DNA of 64,000 bases from Ignavibacteria bacterium (GCA_020635205.1 JACKAE010000002.1:744001-808000); one strand, 5' to 3'. Positions 50,467 through 59,995 are shown, counted from the stretch's first letter. Numbers and translations are program-made. The notes: generated by a model from the letters alone, not told the origin.

Positions 50467-52170
50467 TCAATTCTTTCGAGTTACGCTCGGCACATCTCTT
50501 TTTTCCAATCTCGCGCAGCCATCTCGTACTCTCCACGAACTCCACCAGCGTTCTCCACTCTCTCTGCTCTGTACTGTCTTCACGAAATACCAGTCAGCCT
50601 GCGCTCGTTCCGATGTTAGATCAAGTAAGAAGTATCCATGATTGTCAAGCTCAGCCATCTTCACATGCCCATTCAACATGTACAGTCCTTGCTCAGCGAT
50701 AATTGTCTTGTAGTTGCGGGGTGGTAGCTTTAGGAGTTCATTCATGTTTGCTGAGGAGATGCTCGGGGTAGTAAGCTCAACGGCAATCGATCCGAAACCA
50801 GTTGTTGGATCATACTTCGTTCTGTCGAATGGATTGCGAGCAATGTTCGAGGCGATAGAGATGTGAACATCACCGGTCAAGAAGAGAACGTTCTTTATGC
50901 CATTTTTCTCAATCAAGGAAAGGACTTTATCCCGCTCAGCCGGGTATCCATCCCACGCATCCAGGTTGCGCGCACCACGTATCTGGCTCATCACTACTTG
51001 ATTCCCAACAAGTTTCCACTGAGCGTCAGACTCTGCCAGCTTCGTCAAAAACCAGTGGAGTTGTTCCTCCCCTAACATTGATCGCTGCGAGTCGAAGAGA
51101 TGTTGGTCGTTACTGCTCTCGAGTTGTTCTTCTCTCCCCTCATGGCGGGTATCCAACATGATAATCTCGGCGAGATCACCGTAGCGGAACGAACGAAAAA
51201 TTCGATAGTGTTCTTTTCCCCTCGGCTCCCGCACTGGCATCCACTCGAAGTAGGCTTGCACAGCACTTCGTTTCCGATCTTCCCACGTACCATCCTTCCG
51301 ATCAGAGTGGAGGTGAGCACCTTTGGTATAGCAGTCGTCGATCATTTCATGGTCGTCCCAGATTGCTATGAAGGGGTGGCGTTCGTGAACTCTGCGTAGG
51401 TCTGGATCAAGCTTGTAGAATGCGTGCCGCTTACGGTATTCGTCGAGACTGTGTAGTTCTTGAGATGGATGATGCTCACGGCGTGGTATTGGGCCGTAGT
51501 CGTCGGTGCGGACACCATCTTCGTAGAGATAATCGCCGAGAAAGAGGACGGCATTCAAGTCATCCCTATCGGCAATGCGGCCGTATGCGTTAAAGTATCC
51601 ATGTTGATAGTTTGCGCAAGATGCAACAGCGAACCTCAAGTGATCTGTTGTTCCTTCTGGTGCCGTTCGCGTTCGGCCAATCGGTGAATTCTTCCCCAGT
51701 GCACGAAACCGGTAGTAGTAAATCGATCCAGGGTTGAGACCTTGAACGTCAACCTTTACGGTGTAGTCGCGAGTTGCATCTGTTCTGTATTCCCCACACT
51801 CTACGACGCACTTCATAGAAGAGTCGAGTGCAACCATCCACTGAACGTCGATCGGTTTATGCACTTCAGGAGTTACTCGAGTCCAGATGATAACCTGATC
51901 TGATAGAGGATCACCCGAAGCAAGTCCGTGATAGAAAGGGCGGAGAGAGGAATCTGCGTAGTGTTGGAAGATTGAGGAGGGAGAGGATATCCAAGAGACG
52001 GGGAGAGAGGGAGGGGGAGGTGGTGGGGTGCTGGGGCTGGGGGGGCGAAGGGAGAGAGAACCTGTGGTATCGAGAGTTTTGAGGGACCGCGACTGTGTGG
52101 AAGCCTCATCTCCTCCGTGTACCCAAAGAAGTAGAAGCAGTAGCAGGCGAAGTTGTCCTGATCGTGTCAT
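50467..52170 (-). CDS. phoD: PhoD-family alkaline phosphatase/phosphodiesterase
   Basis: A 567-residue exported phosphatase (signal LLLLLLLWVHGGDEASTQ). The N-terminal Ig-like domain (ASGDPLSDQVIIWTRV, about 85-190) precedes a metallophosphoesterase domain: AVASCANYQHG, VLFLGDYLYEDG (Asp ligand), AIWDDHEMIDDCYTKG, IMLDTRHEGREE, and LFLTGDVHISIA. It hydrolyses phosphomonoesters or diesters with Ca/Fe, scavenging phosphate outside the cell. The usual PhoD Tat twin-arginine pair is not seen; the signal has MTRSGQLR. A Pro/Ser-rich linker (about 40-70) follows the signal. A good ACGGAGAGTATCC ribosome-binding site precedes the start. Confidence 0.9.
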   Translation of the reverse strand: MTRSGQLRLLLLLLLWVHGGDEASTQSRSLKTLDTTGSLSLRPPSPSTPPPPPPSLPVSWISSPSSIFQHYADSSLRPFYHGLASGDPLSDQVIIWTRVTPEVHKPIDVQWMVALDSSMKCVVECGEYRTDATRDYTVKVDVQGLNPGSIYYYRFRALGKNSPIGRTRTAPEGTTDHLRFAVASCANYQHGYFNAYGRIADRDDLNAVLFLGDYLYEDGVRTDDYGPIPRREHHPSQELHSLDEYRKRHAFYKLDPDLRRVHERHPFIAIWDDHEMIDDCYTKGAHLHSDRKDGTWEDRKRSAVQAYFEWMPVREPRGKEHYRIFRSFRYGDLAEIIMLDTRHEGREEQLESSNDQHLFDSQRSMLGEEQLHWFLTKLAESDAQWKLVGNQVVMSQIRGARNLDAWDGYPAERDKVLSLIEKNGIKNVLFLTGDVHISIASNIARNPFDRTKYDPTTGFGSIAVELTTPSISSANMNELLKLPPRNYKTIIAEQGLYMLNGHVKMAELDNHGYFLLDLTSERAQADWYFVKTVQSRESGERWWSSWRVRDGCARLEKRDVPSVTRKN

Positions 52171-52349
52171 GGATACTCTCCGTCAGTTGAAGAACTGAAG
52201 TATGAATACTGAAGAACGAATGTTGATTCTGAAGGGGATACCCTCATTTCAACAGGAGCAAACTAACGCAAGGAGTTAACCAATCAGTTAGCGGAGGATT
52301 AAGAGAGGAAAACAGAGATGTTAGGAATTCATAGTGGAGTGGAGGAGAG

Positions 52350-52393
52350 CCAAAAGAAGAGTACCCGTAGAGATATTCTCCCTACGGGTACTC
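52350..52393 (-). terminator. Terminator of the glycosyltransferase gene
   Basis: GAGTACCCGTAG (52359-52370) pairs with CTACGGGTACTC (52382-52393). On the minus strand it is followed by TTCTTTTGG. Confidence 0.8.
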
Positions 52394-52414
52394 GGTTAAA
52401 TCAGAAATCTGCAA

Positions 52415-53632
52415 TTATGCCATTGCCGTATATATCCTTCTGTTCTGTGGTCTTAGTTTTATCTGTGTAGATGCTTCACAGTAATACTGCACCATCTTTT
52501 GTAGGATAACTTCCCACCGATAGTTCTCGGCTTCTTGCCGTGCATTCCACCCCATAGCAGCCCGGAGAATTGGGTCGACTGCAAGCTGCTCAGTTTGCGC
52601 TGTAATCTGTTCGATCTCCTCTACCGGAGTAAGAAATCCGGTCTGGCCATCAATTACAAGGTCGCTACTCCCCGTTGCTACCGCGCAGACCGATGGAAGT
52701 CCGGAGGCCATTCCCTCCAGAACCACATTGCCGAACGTTTCAGTAGTGCTCGGGAAGAAGAAGATGTCGGACGAAGCGTAGGCGCGGGCTAACTGTTGCC
52801 CACGCAGGTGACCAGTAAATATCTGTCCCGGAAGCTCTGCTTGTAGCGCTGCTCGCTCAGGTCCTTCACCCACAATCATAAACTTGTGGGGAATTTGTCG
52901 CTGGTTCAATCTGTTGTGAACTTCGGCCAGCAAGTGGATATTCTTTTCTTGAACCAGCCTACCAACGTAAGTGATTAAGGGGATTCCATCGGCCACTCCA
53001 AGTCCTCGCCGCCACTCTATCGAGCGATGAGTTGGGGAGAAGCGATCTGTCTCTACTCCACGCGCCCAGATCCTCATATTCCCATCTATTCCTCTCTTCC
53101 CAAGCTCATTAATCATCGACTGTGAGGGAACGCAGACGAGATCGCAACGACTGTAGAAGTAACGGAGATACTTTATCAGTGGAGATTCTAAAAAGTCAAG
53201 ATTATAGTAGCTGAGATAGGAGGTGAAGTCTGTATGGTAGGTGGTGACAATCGGAATTTGTTTGCGGCGACCATAACTCATCGTCCATCGGCCAAGCAGA
53301 TCAGGTGTTGCCACGTGGATCACGTCGGGTTTGAAACTTGTCATGCGGTGGCGAAGTGCTGGGGGGATCAGTGTGCCCATTCGGTACTCTTTGCGTCCGG
53401 GAGCAGGAATTGATGGGGCGGGAGCAAAGGTTCCGGCTCCATCAAGTTCGGGGTTGCGGGTGGTAGGAGCTACCACCAAAACTTCTACACCGTGTGATTC
53501 AAGGTAGGTCACCAGACGATTCAGCGTAAGTGTGACGCCGTCGGTGATGTGGTTATACGAGCCAGAGTAAAGCAGGACTCGCCGTGGGATGTCAATCAAG
53601 GGGACTCGCCTTCGGGACGTGACATGTTTCAT
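52415..53632 (-). CDS. GT4-family glycosyltransferase
   Basis: A 405-residue retaining glycosyltransferase with two Rossmann domains. The N-terminal part has YSGSYNHITDGVTLTLNRLV and HVATPDLLGRW; the C-terminal donor-binding part has YVGRLVQEKN (about 230) and the E-x7-E motif in STTETFGNVVLEGMASGLP (about 320). It resembles SqdX sulfolipid synthases and MgtA-type mannosyltransferases, which transfer a sugar to a diacylglycerol; the acceptor cannot be read. The start at 53632 is supported by GAGGTATCGTGT; an in-frame start at 53677 would add 15 residues. It is monocistronic, opposite to its neighbours' spacing. Confidence 0.85.
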   Translation of the reverse strand: MKHVTSRRRVPLIDIPRRVLLYSGSYNHITDGVTLTLNRLVTYLESHGVEVLVVAPTTRNPELDGAGTFAPAPSIPAPGRKEYRMGTLIPPALRHRMTSFKPDVIHVATPDLLGRWTMSYGRRKQIPIVTTYHTDFTSYLSYYNLDFLESPLIKYLRYFYSRCDLVCVPSQSMINELGKRGIDGNMRIWARGVETDRFSPTHRSIEWRRGLGVADGIPLITYVGRLVQEKNIHLLAEVHNRLNQRQIPHKFMIVGEGPERAALQAELPGQIFTGHLRGQQLARAYASSDIFFFPSTTETFGNVVLEGMASGLPSVCAVATGSSDLVIDGQTGFLTPVEEIEQITAQTEQLAVDPILRAAMGWNARQEAENYRWEVILQKMVQYYCEASTQIKLRPQNRRIYTAMA

Positions 53633-53790
53633 ACACGATACCTCGCTTATGTTCGGAACGACATCAACAACATACACTTTTCAATGAACCGTACCACTAC
53701 TCAACGGCACTGTTTCCGAAGATTAATGTTTGGGTGTGAGGCAGAATTTTGGAGTAGTTGATTACTCCAGACAGTGATCCGGAAACCAGA

Positions 53791-54492
53791 TTATTCCATC
53801 TCAAGATTTGCAGAGATACTGTAGCCAAGTTCCTGTTCTTCGTAGCCACCAGGACCGTGATCGTCCTTTACTTTGAGGTTGCTAAACATCTGAAAGTCAC
53901 CAGTAACGCGGACGTTGTCGTCTGACACTTCTTCAACAGCTAAATTCAATTCTAATGTTGCGTGAATATCTTGAAAGTCCTTCCACCCTTCAATGTAGGG
54001 GGGAGTCGGTCGCGATTTCAGTACAGCAACCTTTAGCTGAGCGGATCCACTTGGACAGGTTCCGGTGTGATATACCCCTTGGCTTGGGTCACTCGTAAGC
54101 TCGATCGAATCAAACTGAAGCGTAAAGCCACGAGGTTGAGGGTCATCAAAGAAGATAATCTGGAAGACACCATCATTAGGAAAATCGACGTGAAGACTCA
54201 AGCTCAGGTACCACTTATCGTTGACTTTCTCTACACTCCCCGTAAAGGTGTGAAGCGTATCAAATCCTGGGATTGGAAGCCCAACATCATTGGTATCGAG
54301 TACCAAACAGTAGCCACCAGTGAACTCTCTCGAGGCAACGAAAAGGTGAACATCCTTCACCGAGACCTCTTTCAAAGGGAATGAGGCCGTTGATGCCACC
54401 GGGTCATCAAAATCAGTTGGCGACAGGTCGCAGGCTGCGACTATAAGTCCGCAGCAGAGAATAAAAGCTATGTTTTTCAGTACGTTCTTCAT
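53791..54492 (-). CDS. Putative lipoprotein at the end of the sigma-factor operon
   Basis: A 233-residue lipoprotein (signal LKNIAFILCCGLIVAAC, lipobox Cys about 21). The body has beta-rich segments (GGYCLVLDTNDVGLPIPG, FTLQFDSIELTSDPSQGVYHT, ATLELNLAVEEVS) of unknown family. Its start lies three bases after the anti-sigma gene's stop, so it is co-transcribed with the sigma and anti-sigma genes and may be part of the signal they sense. Confidence 0.7.
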   Translation of the reverse strand: MKNVLKNIAFILCCGLIVAACDLSPTDFDDPVASTASFPLKEVSVKDVHLFVASREFTGGYCLVLDTNDVGLPIPGFDTLHTFTGSVEKVNDKWYLSLSLHVDFPNDGVFQIIFFDDPQPRGFTLQFDSIELTSDPSQGVYHTGTCPSGSAQLKVAVLKSRPTPPYIEGWKDFQDIHATLELNLAVEEVSDDNVRVTGDFQMFSNLKVKDDHGPGGYEEQELGYSISANLEME

Positions 54493-54495
54493 GGT

Positions 54496-55884
54496 TTATC
54501 TGCCGAAATCAATAGTCAATCCATACGTGAGGCCAACGCGATCTGAGAAGTTCAGATCACCCAAGTAGCGGTAGCCAACAAGGGAGTATTCTGCCCCCGC
54601 GGTCAGTCCAATTCTATCAGTGATGCTCCAGTTCGTACCAACCATTCCACGTCCCATCAGGCCTGCCTCTGAACTACCAATTAGAAACTGACCAAACGGA
54701 GTAAATCTTGAAGTGGTTAGCCAGTTATATCGAATGCCAGCAGCACCCCAGATAACCGAAGGCTGAACTTCATGCAAGAATACTCTGCCATCATCTTTCG
54801 GTGTTGTGAAGGAGAGAAGATAGGATTCTTTTCCACCTTCAAGAACAACCGAAAAGTGTGGTGAGAGTGGGTATGAGATACCGAGGGCAACGTTCTCCAG
54901 TCCAGGGTCGGCAACCGGAAGTTGCAATTGAGATGTCTCCAAGTCGACCGGAACCGTAATGCCCCGCACGTGTGCGCTAAATGGTGCTGGTTGTTGTTTA
55001 ATATAGTTTACTGGATTATTCACCGAGTTGTCAATCTTATCGATAGAGAGACTTGCGCTCGAGCGTGGCTCGGTGACCTTCTCCGAATTGTCGATAGGTG
55101 TGACTGCCATTGCCGCAGCTTCACGATTCTCGCTGTTCACGTGGTTCAACTCTTGGCTACTGATACTATTGTCAGACGTTGTTTGAGCTGCTGTAATAGT
55201 CGGATCATCATCAGTCGAAGCGTCCTGGGGAGTAACATTCTTGGCAGTTGTTGTTGGTTCTGCCTGAGTCGTTCCCTGCGCTGTTAAACGAGTTGTTGTA
55301 GTCGTGGTTGTCTCCGTTTGCGTACTTAATTTTTGACGCTTGGGCGCTTCAGCCTGAATGCTATGTTGTATAGTCCGAGGAGCAACCGAAGTCCTTCTCT
55401 CTTGCATCCCTTCTGTCTCAGCTAAGACAGGATTTGAGGCTTCTTCAGTGTTTGCAGCAACCGAGGAGGATGCCTCAACATTATCCCCTGTTGTCGTTTT
55501 CTGGTTGGCGAAGACGACTTCCCTCGAATCGTCAACCATCAGGAAGACGCTCGTTGCTAAGAGGGTTCCTACTAAGCTGGCGACAAGATAACCTCCCCAC
55601 GTTTTGATGAGGGAGATAAGGCCAATCTGTGATGCAGCAACACCGCTTCCGGCTCCGACAGCTATTGGTGCAGTATATCCGAGGGTTTTGAAGATTGAAT
55701 CCGTTGTGGCGAGGGGGACGAAGCCAGCCTCCTCATCCTCGCGAATCGTATCCCGCAGCGTTAGCAGGTACTTCAGCTCGAAGCGCAGTTCTTCGTCGAC
55801 CGCAAGGGCTTGGAAGAGCGTCTCTTCGTGCTGTGTGGAGAGTGAATTCTCCACAAAATCATGTAGTAGTTCCGAGTAATTCAT
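54496..55884 (-). CDS. Anti-sigma-like membrane protein with C-terminal outer-membrane barrel domain
   Basis: A 462-residue protein. Residues about 1-95 are a cytoplasmic anti-sigma-like region (LLHDFVENSLSTQHEETLFQ, VDEELRFELKYLLTLRDTI). One membrane helix follows (GGYLVASLVGTLLATSVFLMV, about 97-117). A low-complexity Thr/Gln/Asn/Glu linker (about 120-300) leads to a C-terminal segment of alternating strands (LGISYPLSPHFSVVLEGG, GIRYNWLTTSRFTPFGQFLIG, GLTYGLTIDFGR) that looks like an outer-membrane barrel. Similar sigma-linked barrel proteins occur in Bacteroidota. It starts 24 bases after the sigma gene ends, so they are an operon. Confidence 0.75.
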   Translation of the reverse strand: MNYSELLHDFVENSLSTQHEETLFQALAVDEELRFELKYLLTLRDTIREDEEAGFVPLATTDSIFKTLGYTAPIAVGAGSGVAASQIGLISLIKTWGGYLVASLVGTLLATSVFLMVDDSREVVFANQKTTTGDNVEASSSVAANTEEASNPVLAETEGMQERRTSVAPRTIQHSIQAEAPKRQKLSTQTETTTTTTTRLTAQGTTQAEPTTTAKNVTPQDASTDDDPTITAAQTTSDNSISSQELNHVNSENREAAAMAVTPIDNSEKVTEPRSSASLSIDKIDNSVNNPVNYIKQQPAPFSAHVRGITVPVDLETSQLQLPVADPGLENVALGISYPLSPHFSVVLEGGKESYLLSFTTPKDDGRVFLHEVQPSVIWGAAGIRYNWLTTSRFTPFGQFLIGSSEAGLMGRGMVGTNWSITDRIGLTAGAEYSLVGYRYLGDLNFSDRVGLTYGLTIDFGR

Positions 55885-55908
55885 ATCACTTCATCAATGC
55901 AAGAAAAA

Positions 55909-56496
55909 TCAAATCGAGAGTAAATCCTTTAAATAGGGTTCCAGCACTTTCCTAATTTTTTCTTTTGCCCGAAAGACCCTGATTTTGGCAGTCGGTACTG
56001 ATACATCGAGCATCCTCGCAATTTCATCGTAGGAAAAGCCATTGTATTCGCGGAGGACAAATGCCTCACGGTAGTCGGGGTTAATCAGTTCGAGAGATGT
56101 CTTCACAAGGTTCAGCAGTTCTTTCTGGTCGTAGGTGCTATCGTACGAACTGATCGTGTGGTCGTCGATATCGTCCGAAGCCCACCTCGTGTTTTTCTTC
56201 TTCAGGTTGATGCAGAGGTTTCGGGCTATCGTGAAAATCAAGCCTGAAACGTTTGTCATCACTCCCCCTGCCTTCACCGTTTTGTGAAAACGGAGGAACG
56301 TCTCCTGAAAGGCATCTTCGGCATCTTCGGTACTCGAGAGAATTCGGAAGCAATAGGCGTGAATACGTCGCGCGTATCGCTGATAGAGTTCCGTGAAGGC
56401 CAGTTCACCCCGTTTATTGCCATCTTCATCGGCAATCATCTGGCAAAGTGCGCCGTCAGATAGTCCTTTTAAGCTCTTATGGTTCGGTTGATTCAA
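55909..56496 (-). CDS. ECF-type RNA polymerase sigma factor
   Basis: A 195-residue sigma-70-like factor. Region 2 has YARRIHAYCFRILSSTEDAEDAFQETF (core-binding and -10 recognition, about 42-68, shown in part) and LIFTIARNLCINLKKK; region 4 has YREAFVLREYNGFSYDEIARML and VSVPTAKIRVFRAKEKIR (-35 recognition helix). It is followed by the membrane anti-sigma-like gene and a lipoprotein, the usual three-part layout for an envelope-stress or surface-signal regulon. Confidence 0.9.
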   Translation of the reverse strand: MNQPNHKSLKGLSDGALCQMIADEDGNKRGELAFTELYQRYARRIHAYCFRILSSTEDAEDAFQETFLRFHKTVKAGGVMTNVSGLIFTIARNLCINLKKKNTRWASDDIDDHTISSYDSTYDQKELLNLVKTSLELINPDYREAFVLREYNGFSYDEIARMLDVSVPTAKIRVFRAKEKIRKVLEPYLKDLLSI

Positions 56497-56624
56497 CGGA
56501 TTATCTCTTTGAAGATATGCCTCTATTGGCTGAACACAATCTGAAGAACCGATAAGGGGAGACTTGGATACACTCCTGTTGGTCGTATGAAACGAAACAA
56601 ATCGAATTTGCGAAATCTTTTGAT

Positions 56625-56831
56625 TTACCCCCTTCTACGGTATACAAGGAAGGAGATAGTCCATAATACTGAGGCTACAACAAGTGCTTGAAAGGCAATT
56701 CGCATATCTCCTTCAATAAAGGAGATAAAACTTCCTATCAGAAAGAAGATCGCCCCAGCAGCCAGACCAGTTCCCCACCATCCAGCACGGCGAACCATGT
56801 AGGCAAATTTTGATCTACCTTCTCGGCTCAT
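56625..56831 (-). CDS. Small membrane protein overlapping the phosphatase gene
   Basis: A 68-residue protein with two hydrophobic helices (GWWGTGLAAGAIFFLIGSFIS, about 17-37; IAFQALVVASVLWTISFLV, about 44-63) and basic ends. Its ATG overlaps the phosphatase stop by four bases (ATGA at 56828-56831), so the pair is translationally coupled. No family is recognised. Confidence 0.65.
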   Translation of the reverse strand: MSREGRSKFAYMVRRAGWWGTGLAAGAIFFLIGSFISFIEGDMRIAFQALVVASVLWTISFLVYRRRG

Positions 56832-58120
56832 GTTCGTCGGAGTACAACCAATGTGATATCATCATGTTCTTCCGCCTCCTTTACAAATTCGGAAAGAACG
56901 TGCAAGATATGTTTGCGAATTTCTCCAGCACTCAAAGTGCTGTGGGCAATATCCTTTAATGTCTCGGTCAAGCGTTCCTCACCAAACTCTTCTCCCTCGA
57001 TATTTTCACTCTCCACAAGACCGTCAGAGTAGAGGAGAACAATATCGTCCTTTTCCATGACAAATTCTTCTGGCTGCATTGCAGTGCCAAGCTGTCCACC
57101 GTGGGTTAACCCTAAGGCAATGCCGGGAGGTTTCCGTTCAATTACTTCGTTCGTTCGTGCAGCGTAGTGGAGTAATCCGTTGTGTCCTGCCCGCCAAAAA
57201 GTGCAGCGATCTTCAAAGTCAATTGTCATCATGCCGACGGTGATAAAGGTCTGTCTGTTCAGCCGGAGACGAAGGGTATCGTTCAGGCCAACGAAGAACT
57301 CGTGGGGATCATGTACGTGAATCGAAAGTGCTTGCGCCATTCCCTGAAACTTTGCCATAATCAAAGCAGCCGGCATTCCTTTCCCCGAAGCGTCGGCAAC
57401 GAGGATTCCCTTCGATCCGTCGGCAAACGATAGATAGTCGTAGTAATCTCCACCAACTTCCACAGCCGGCTGCATGCCACCACTGATATCATATCCATAG
57501 ATGCGGGCATCGGTTTCTGGCAGCAGACTTTGCTGCATCTTATAGGCGGCACGGAATTCGTCGGTGAGGAGCTTCTCTTGATTGTGCAGAAGTTTTCCTC
57601 GACGTCGCATTCCAAAGAGTGCAGCCAGGGCACTGCCAAGCAGAACAATAAATGTGTTTGCCGTCAGCGTTGTTGTTAAAACAGAGGCTGGGAGATCAAG
57701 TTGGCCATGGTGGAGCAGGGTCAGCGTTTCGTATGCAATGAGTGATCCAAGCACACCACTTCCGAGCCAGAGTGAGCCGCGGAGCATTCGCTCTGCGGTT
57801 GGACTGAGCGAACCTTTTCGTTGGTCAACAATCCGGGAGGCGACCCATCCAATCAGTGCAATCGGAAGTACGAATATCCCAATGTGGAGTATGTTGCCGA
57901 GCATTGAGGGGAGCCACTGATCGATACCTTGCCCAACAATGTATTGTTGGAGGAAGAGTCGGAGAGATTCCCACAGGAAGAAGAAGAGGATGGCCATTCC
58001 ACATGCTCCTGCGAGGAGTTTCCAGAGGGGCATCGACTCACCTCTTGATCTATTCGGGAGCTTCAGAAGCGATCTTCGCTTCACTGATCTGGTAACGATT
58101 CTTTGTTTCCTGCTCTCCAT
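56828..58120 (-). CDS. Membrane-bound SpoIIE/RsbU-type PP2C phosphatase
   Basis: A 430-residue phosphatase of the partner-switching type. The N-terminal half has several hydrophobic helices (LAGACGMAILFFFLWESL, IGIFVLPIALIGWVAS, WLGSGVLGSLIAYETLTL). The C-terminal domain (about 185-430) has the metal-binding blocks GGDYYDYLSFADG, ILVADASGKGMPAALIMAKFQ and LLYSDGLVESENIEGEEFG, all aspartates in place. It should dephosphorylate an anti-sigma-antagonist in response to a membrane signal. No anti-sigma-antagonist or HPK-like kinase gene is adjacent. It is divergent from rqcH. Confidence 0.88.
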   Translation of the reverse strand: MESRKQRIVTRSVKRRSLLKLPNRSRGESMPLWKLLAGACGMAILFFFLWESLRLFLQQYIVGQGIDQWLPSMLGNILHIGIFVLPIALIGWVASRIVDQRKGSLSPTAERMLRGSLWLGSGVLGSLIAYETLTLLHHGQLDLPASVLTTTLTANTFIVLLGSALAALFGMRRRGKLLHNQEKLLTDEFRAAYKMQQSLLPETDARIYGYDISGGMQPAVEVGGDYYDYLSFADGSKGILVADASGKGMPAALIMAKFQGMAQALSIHVHDPHEFFVGLNDTLRLRLNRQTFITVGMMTIDFEDRCTFWRAGHNGLLHYAARTNEVIERKPPGIALGLTHGGQLGTAMQPEEFVMEKDDIVLLYSDGLVESENIEGEEFGEERLTETLKDIAHSTLSAGEIRKHILHVLSEFVKEAEEHDDITLVVLRRT

Positions 58121-58204
58121 GCGCTCGTTTGGGGAAGGAACCCGATCCCCTGTGGTTATCTTTACTCAGGATTTGATGTTCGTGCGATATAATACTGCGA
58201 TTTC

Positions 58205-59878
58205 ATGATTCGCCACTACTTGACATTTCAACGACAAGCAGAGCTACTTCAAGAGAACCTTTGCGGCTATCTCTTCCGCGCCTGTTGGTCGCAGGAGAAG
58301 GAACGTATCTACATAGAGTTCTCCAACGGACAAGAGAGTCGTTTTGCCGAAATCTCACTCAATTTGCGGTTCGGTTACGCACTTCCACTCGATGAGGTTC
58401 ACCGGGCGAGAAGGAATACGCTCGATCTCTTTCAGAAACTCTCTGGAGCTACCCTTCGGAATGTTTCGATGCACGACCAGGAGCGGGTGATTCGCTTCTC
58501 GTTCGGTCGGGGAGAGGCTCTTCAAGTGTTTTTTTATGGTAAGGGATCGGGGAACGTTCTCCGAACGCGAGAGGGGAGAGTGCTGGACTCCTTTACGGCT
58601 GTAGGTGAGGAATACGATAGGGTACTAAGTGGCGTGGAAGAGGAGCCGATTGGACGGGATGTGTTGATTGAACGGATATCGACATCTGAAACTTCGCTAC
58701 AACAGGCACTCGTTGCATCGCTCAGAACGCTCGGAAAACCGTTAGTCGCCGAAGCTCTCTGGCGGGTCGGGTTCCCCCCTGAAAAGTTGGCGGCAGAATT
58801 CTCGACTGAAGAGTTAGGAGCACTTCTCGGCCAAGTTGATTCGGTCTACTCTAATGCGGCTACAAGTAATCAGTTCCGACTCTATCATACTGAGAAGGAT
58901 GTCATCTTCTCGTTAATTCAATTGGAACACCTTGAGGAGAGTGGTGAGGTAGAGCAGGTTGAGGAGTTCGATGATCTGCCGCGAGCAATTCGGATTTGTC
59001 GCTCTTCTTGGTTCCGTAAGAAGGAATTTAGTCGACTGCATGGAATGCTGAAGGCTGGATTTGATCGAGAAGAGAGGAAGACGTTGCGCTCCTTAGAACA
59101 TGCGGAGGATAGCATTGCTCACATCGGGCGTGCTACTGAGTGGGAGGGAGTCGGGAACCTGTTGCTTGCCAACTTCTACCAACTGAAGCGAGGAGATAAG
59201 GAAGTTCTGTTGACCGATTGGGAGGGAGTTGAACGGTCGATAAAACTTGATCCGAAGCTGACTCCTGCCGAAAATGCAGATCGATATTTTCGGAAAGCTC
59301 GTGGTGCGCGAAAGGAGGCAGAGCATAGCAGTAAGCGCGCAGAGGAACTACGAGCGCGACGAGATACTTTACGCGAGGGACGAAGTAGAGTGGACACAGC
59401 GAATGAAATTGAAGAGCTTGAAAAGATCAGAACTGAGTATGGAGCACTGATTGGAATGAAAGTACGGGAAAAAGAAGAGAGGCGCGAGGAACGGTTTAGA
59501 CGATTTGTAGTGGAGGGAGGATTTGAAGTCTTCGCGGGGAAGAGTGCTGCGAACAACGATGAACTAACCCTCCGCTTTGCCCGACCGAACGATATTTGGC
59601 TACACGCACGTGGCTCCTCTGGCTCCCACGTTGTTCTACGTTGGAGCGAGGTGGATGGCCGCCCGCCGAAGCGAACTCTCGAAGAGGCCGCAATGATTGC
59701 TGCCTTTTACTCCGGTGCTAAGCATTCGAAACTTGTTCCAGTTGCGTGGACGCGAAAAAAATATGTTCGCAAACCGAAGGGGGCAGCGCCCGGCGCAGTT
59801 CTCGTAAATAGGGAGGAGGTTGTGATGGTTGAGCCACGACTCCCTGAAAACCGCAGTGATTCAACCTCGGATAGTTGA
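58205..59878 (+). CDS. rqcH: RqcH-type ribosome quality-control protein (NFACT family)
   Basis: A 557-residue NFACT protein. The N-terminal NFACT-N part (MIRHYLTFQRQAELLQENL, LRFGYALPLDEVHRARRN) precedes a long coiled coil (about 330-425: EAEHSSKRAEELRARRDTL, EIEELEKIRTEYG). The C-terminal NFACT-R part has NNDELTLRFARPNDIWLHARG and GSHVVLRW, with the catalytic-looking H/D pattern, and ARTRKKYVRKPKGAAPG. RqcH recruits Ala-tRNA to stalled 50S subunits and adds alanine tails. No partner rqcP or dedicated operon is seen; it is divergent from the phosphatase gene and ends at a strong hairpin. Confidence 0.85.
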   Translation: MIRHYLTFQRQAELLQENLCGYLFRACWSQEKERIYIEFSNGQESRFAEISLNLRFGYALPLDEVHRARRNTLDLFQKLSGATLRNVSMHDQERVIRFSFGRGEALQVFFYGKGSGNVLRTREGRVLDSFTAVGEEYDRVLSGVEEEPIGRDVLIERISTSETSLQQALVASLRTLGKPLVAEALWRVGFPPEKLAAEFSTEELGALLGQVDSVYSNAATSNQFRLYHTEKDVIFSLIQLEHLEESGEVEQVEEFDDLPRAIRICRSSWFRKKEFSRLHGMLKAGFDREERKTLRSLEHAEDSIAHIGRATEWEGVGNLLLANFYQLKRGDKEVLLTDWEGVERSIKLDPKLTPAENADRYFRKARGARKEAEHSSKRAEELRARRDTLREGRSRVDTANEIEELEKIRTEYGALIGMKVREKEERREERFRRFVVEGGFEVFAGKSAANNDELTLRFARPNDIWLHARGSSGSHVVLRWSEVDGRPPKRTLEEAAMIAAFYSGAKHSKLVPVAWTRKKYVRKPKGAAPGAVLVNREEVVMVEPRLPENRSDSTSDS

Positions 59879-59918
59879 TGAGGTAGCGAAGCACTCGCGA
59901 CGTTGATGGAACATAATA

Positions 59919-59967
59919 AAAGAGCATTGCGTTTCTCCCTCGCTGAGGGAAATTCGCAATGCTCTTT
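59919..59967. terminator. Bidirectional terminator between rqcH and a lipoprotein gene
   Basis: AAGAGCATTGCG pairs perfectly with CGCAATGCTCTT, with an inner TTTC...GAAA stem, and A- and T-rich flanks. It serves convergent genes. Confidence 0.85.
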
Positions 59968-59995
59968 GTCTTTCAGTGACCTATCTTCTCAGCCC

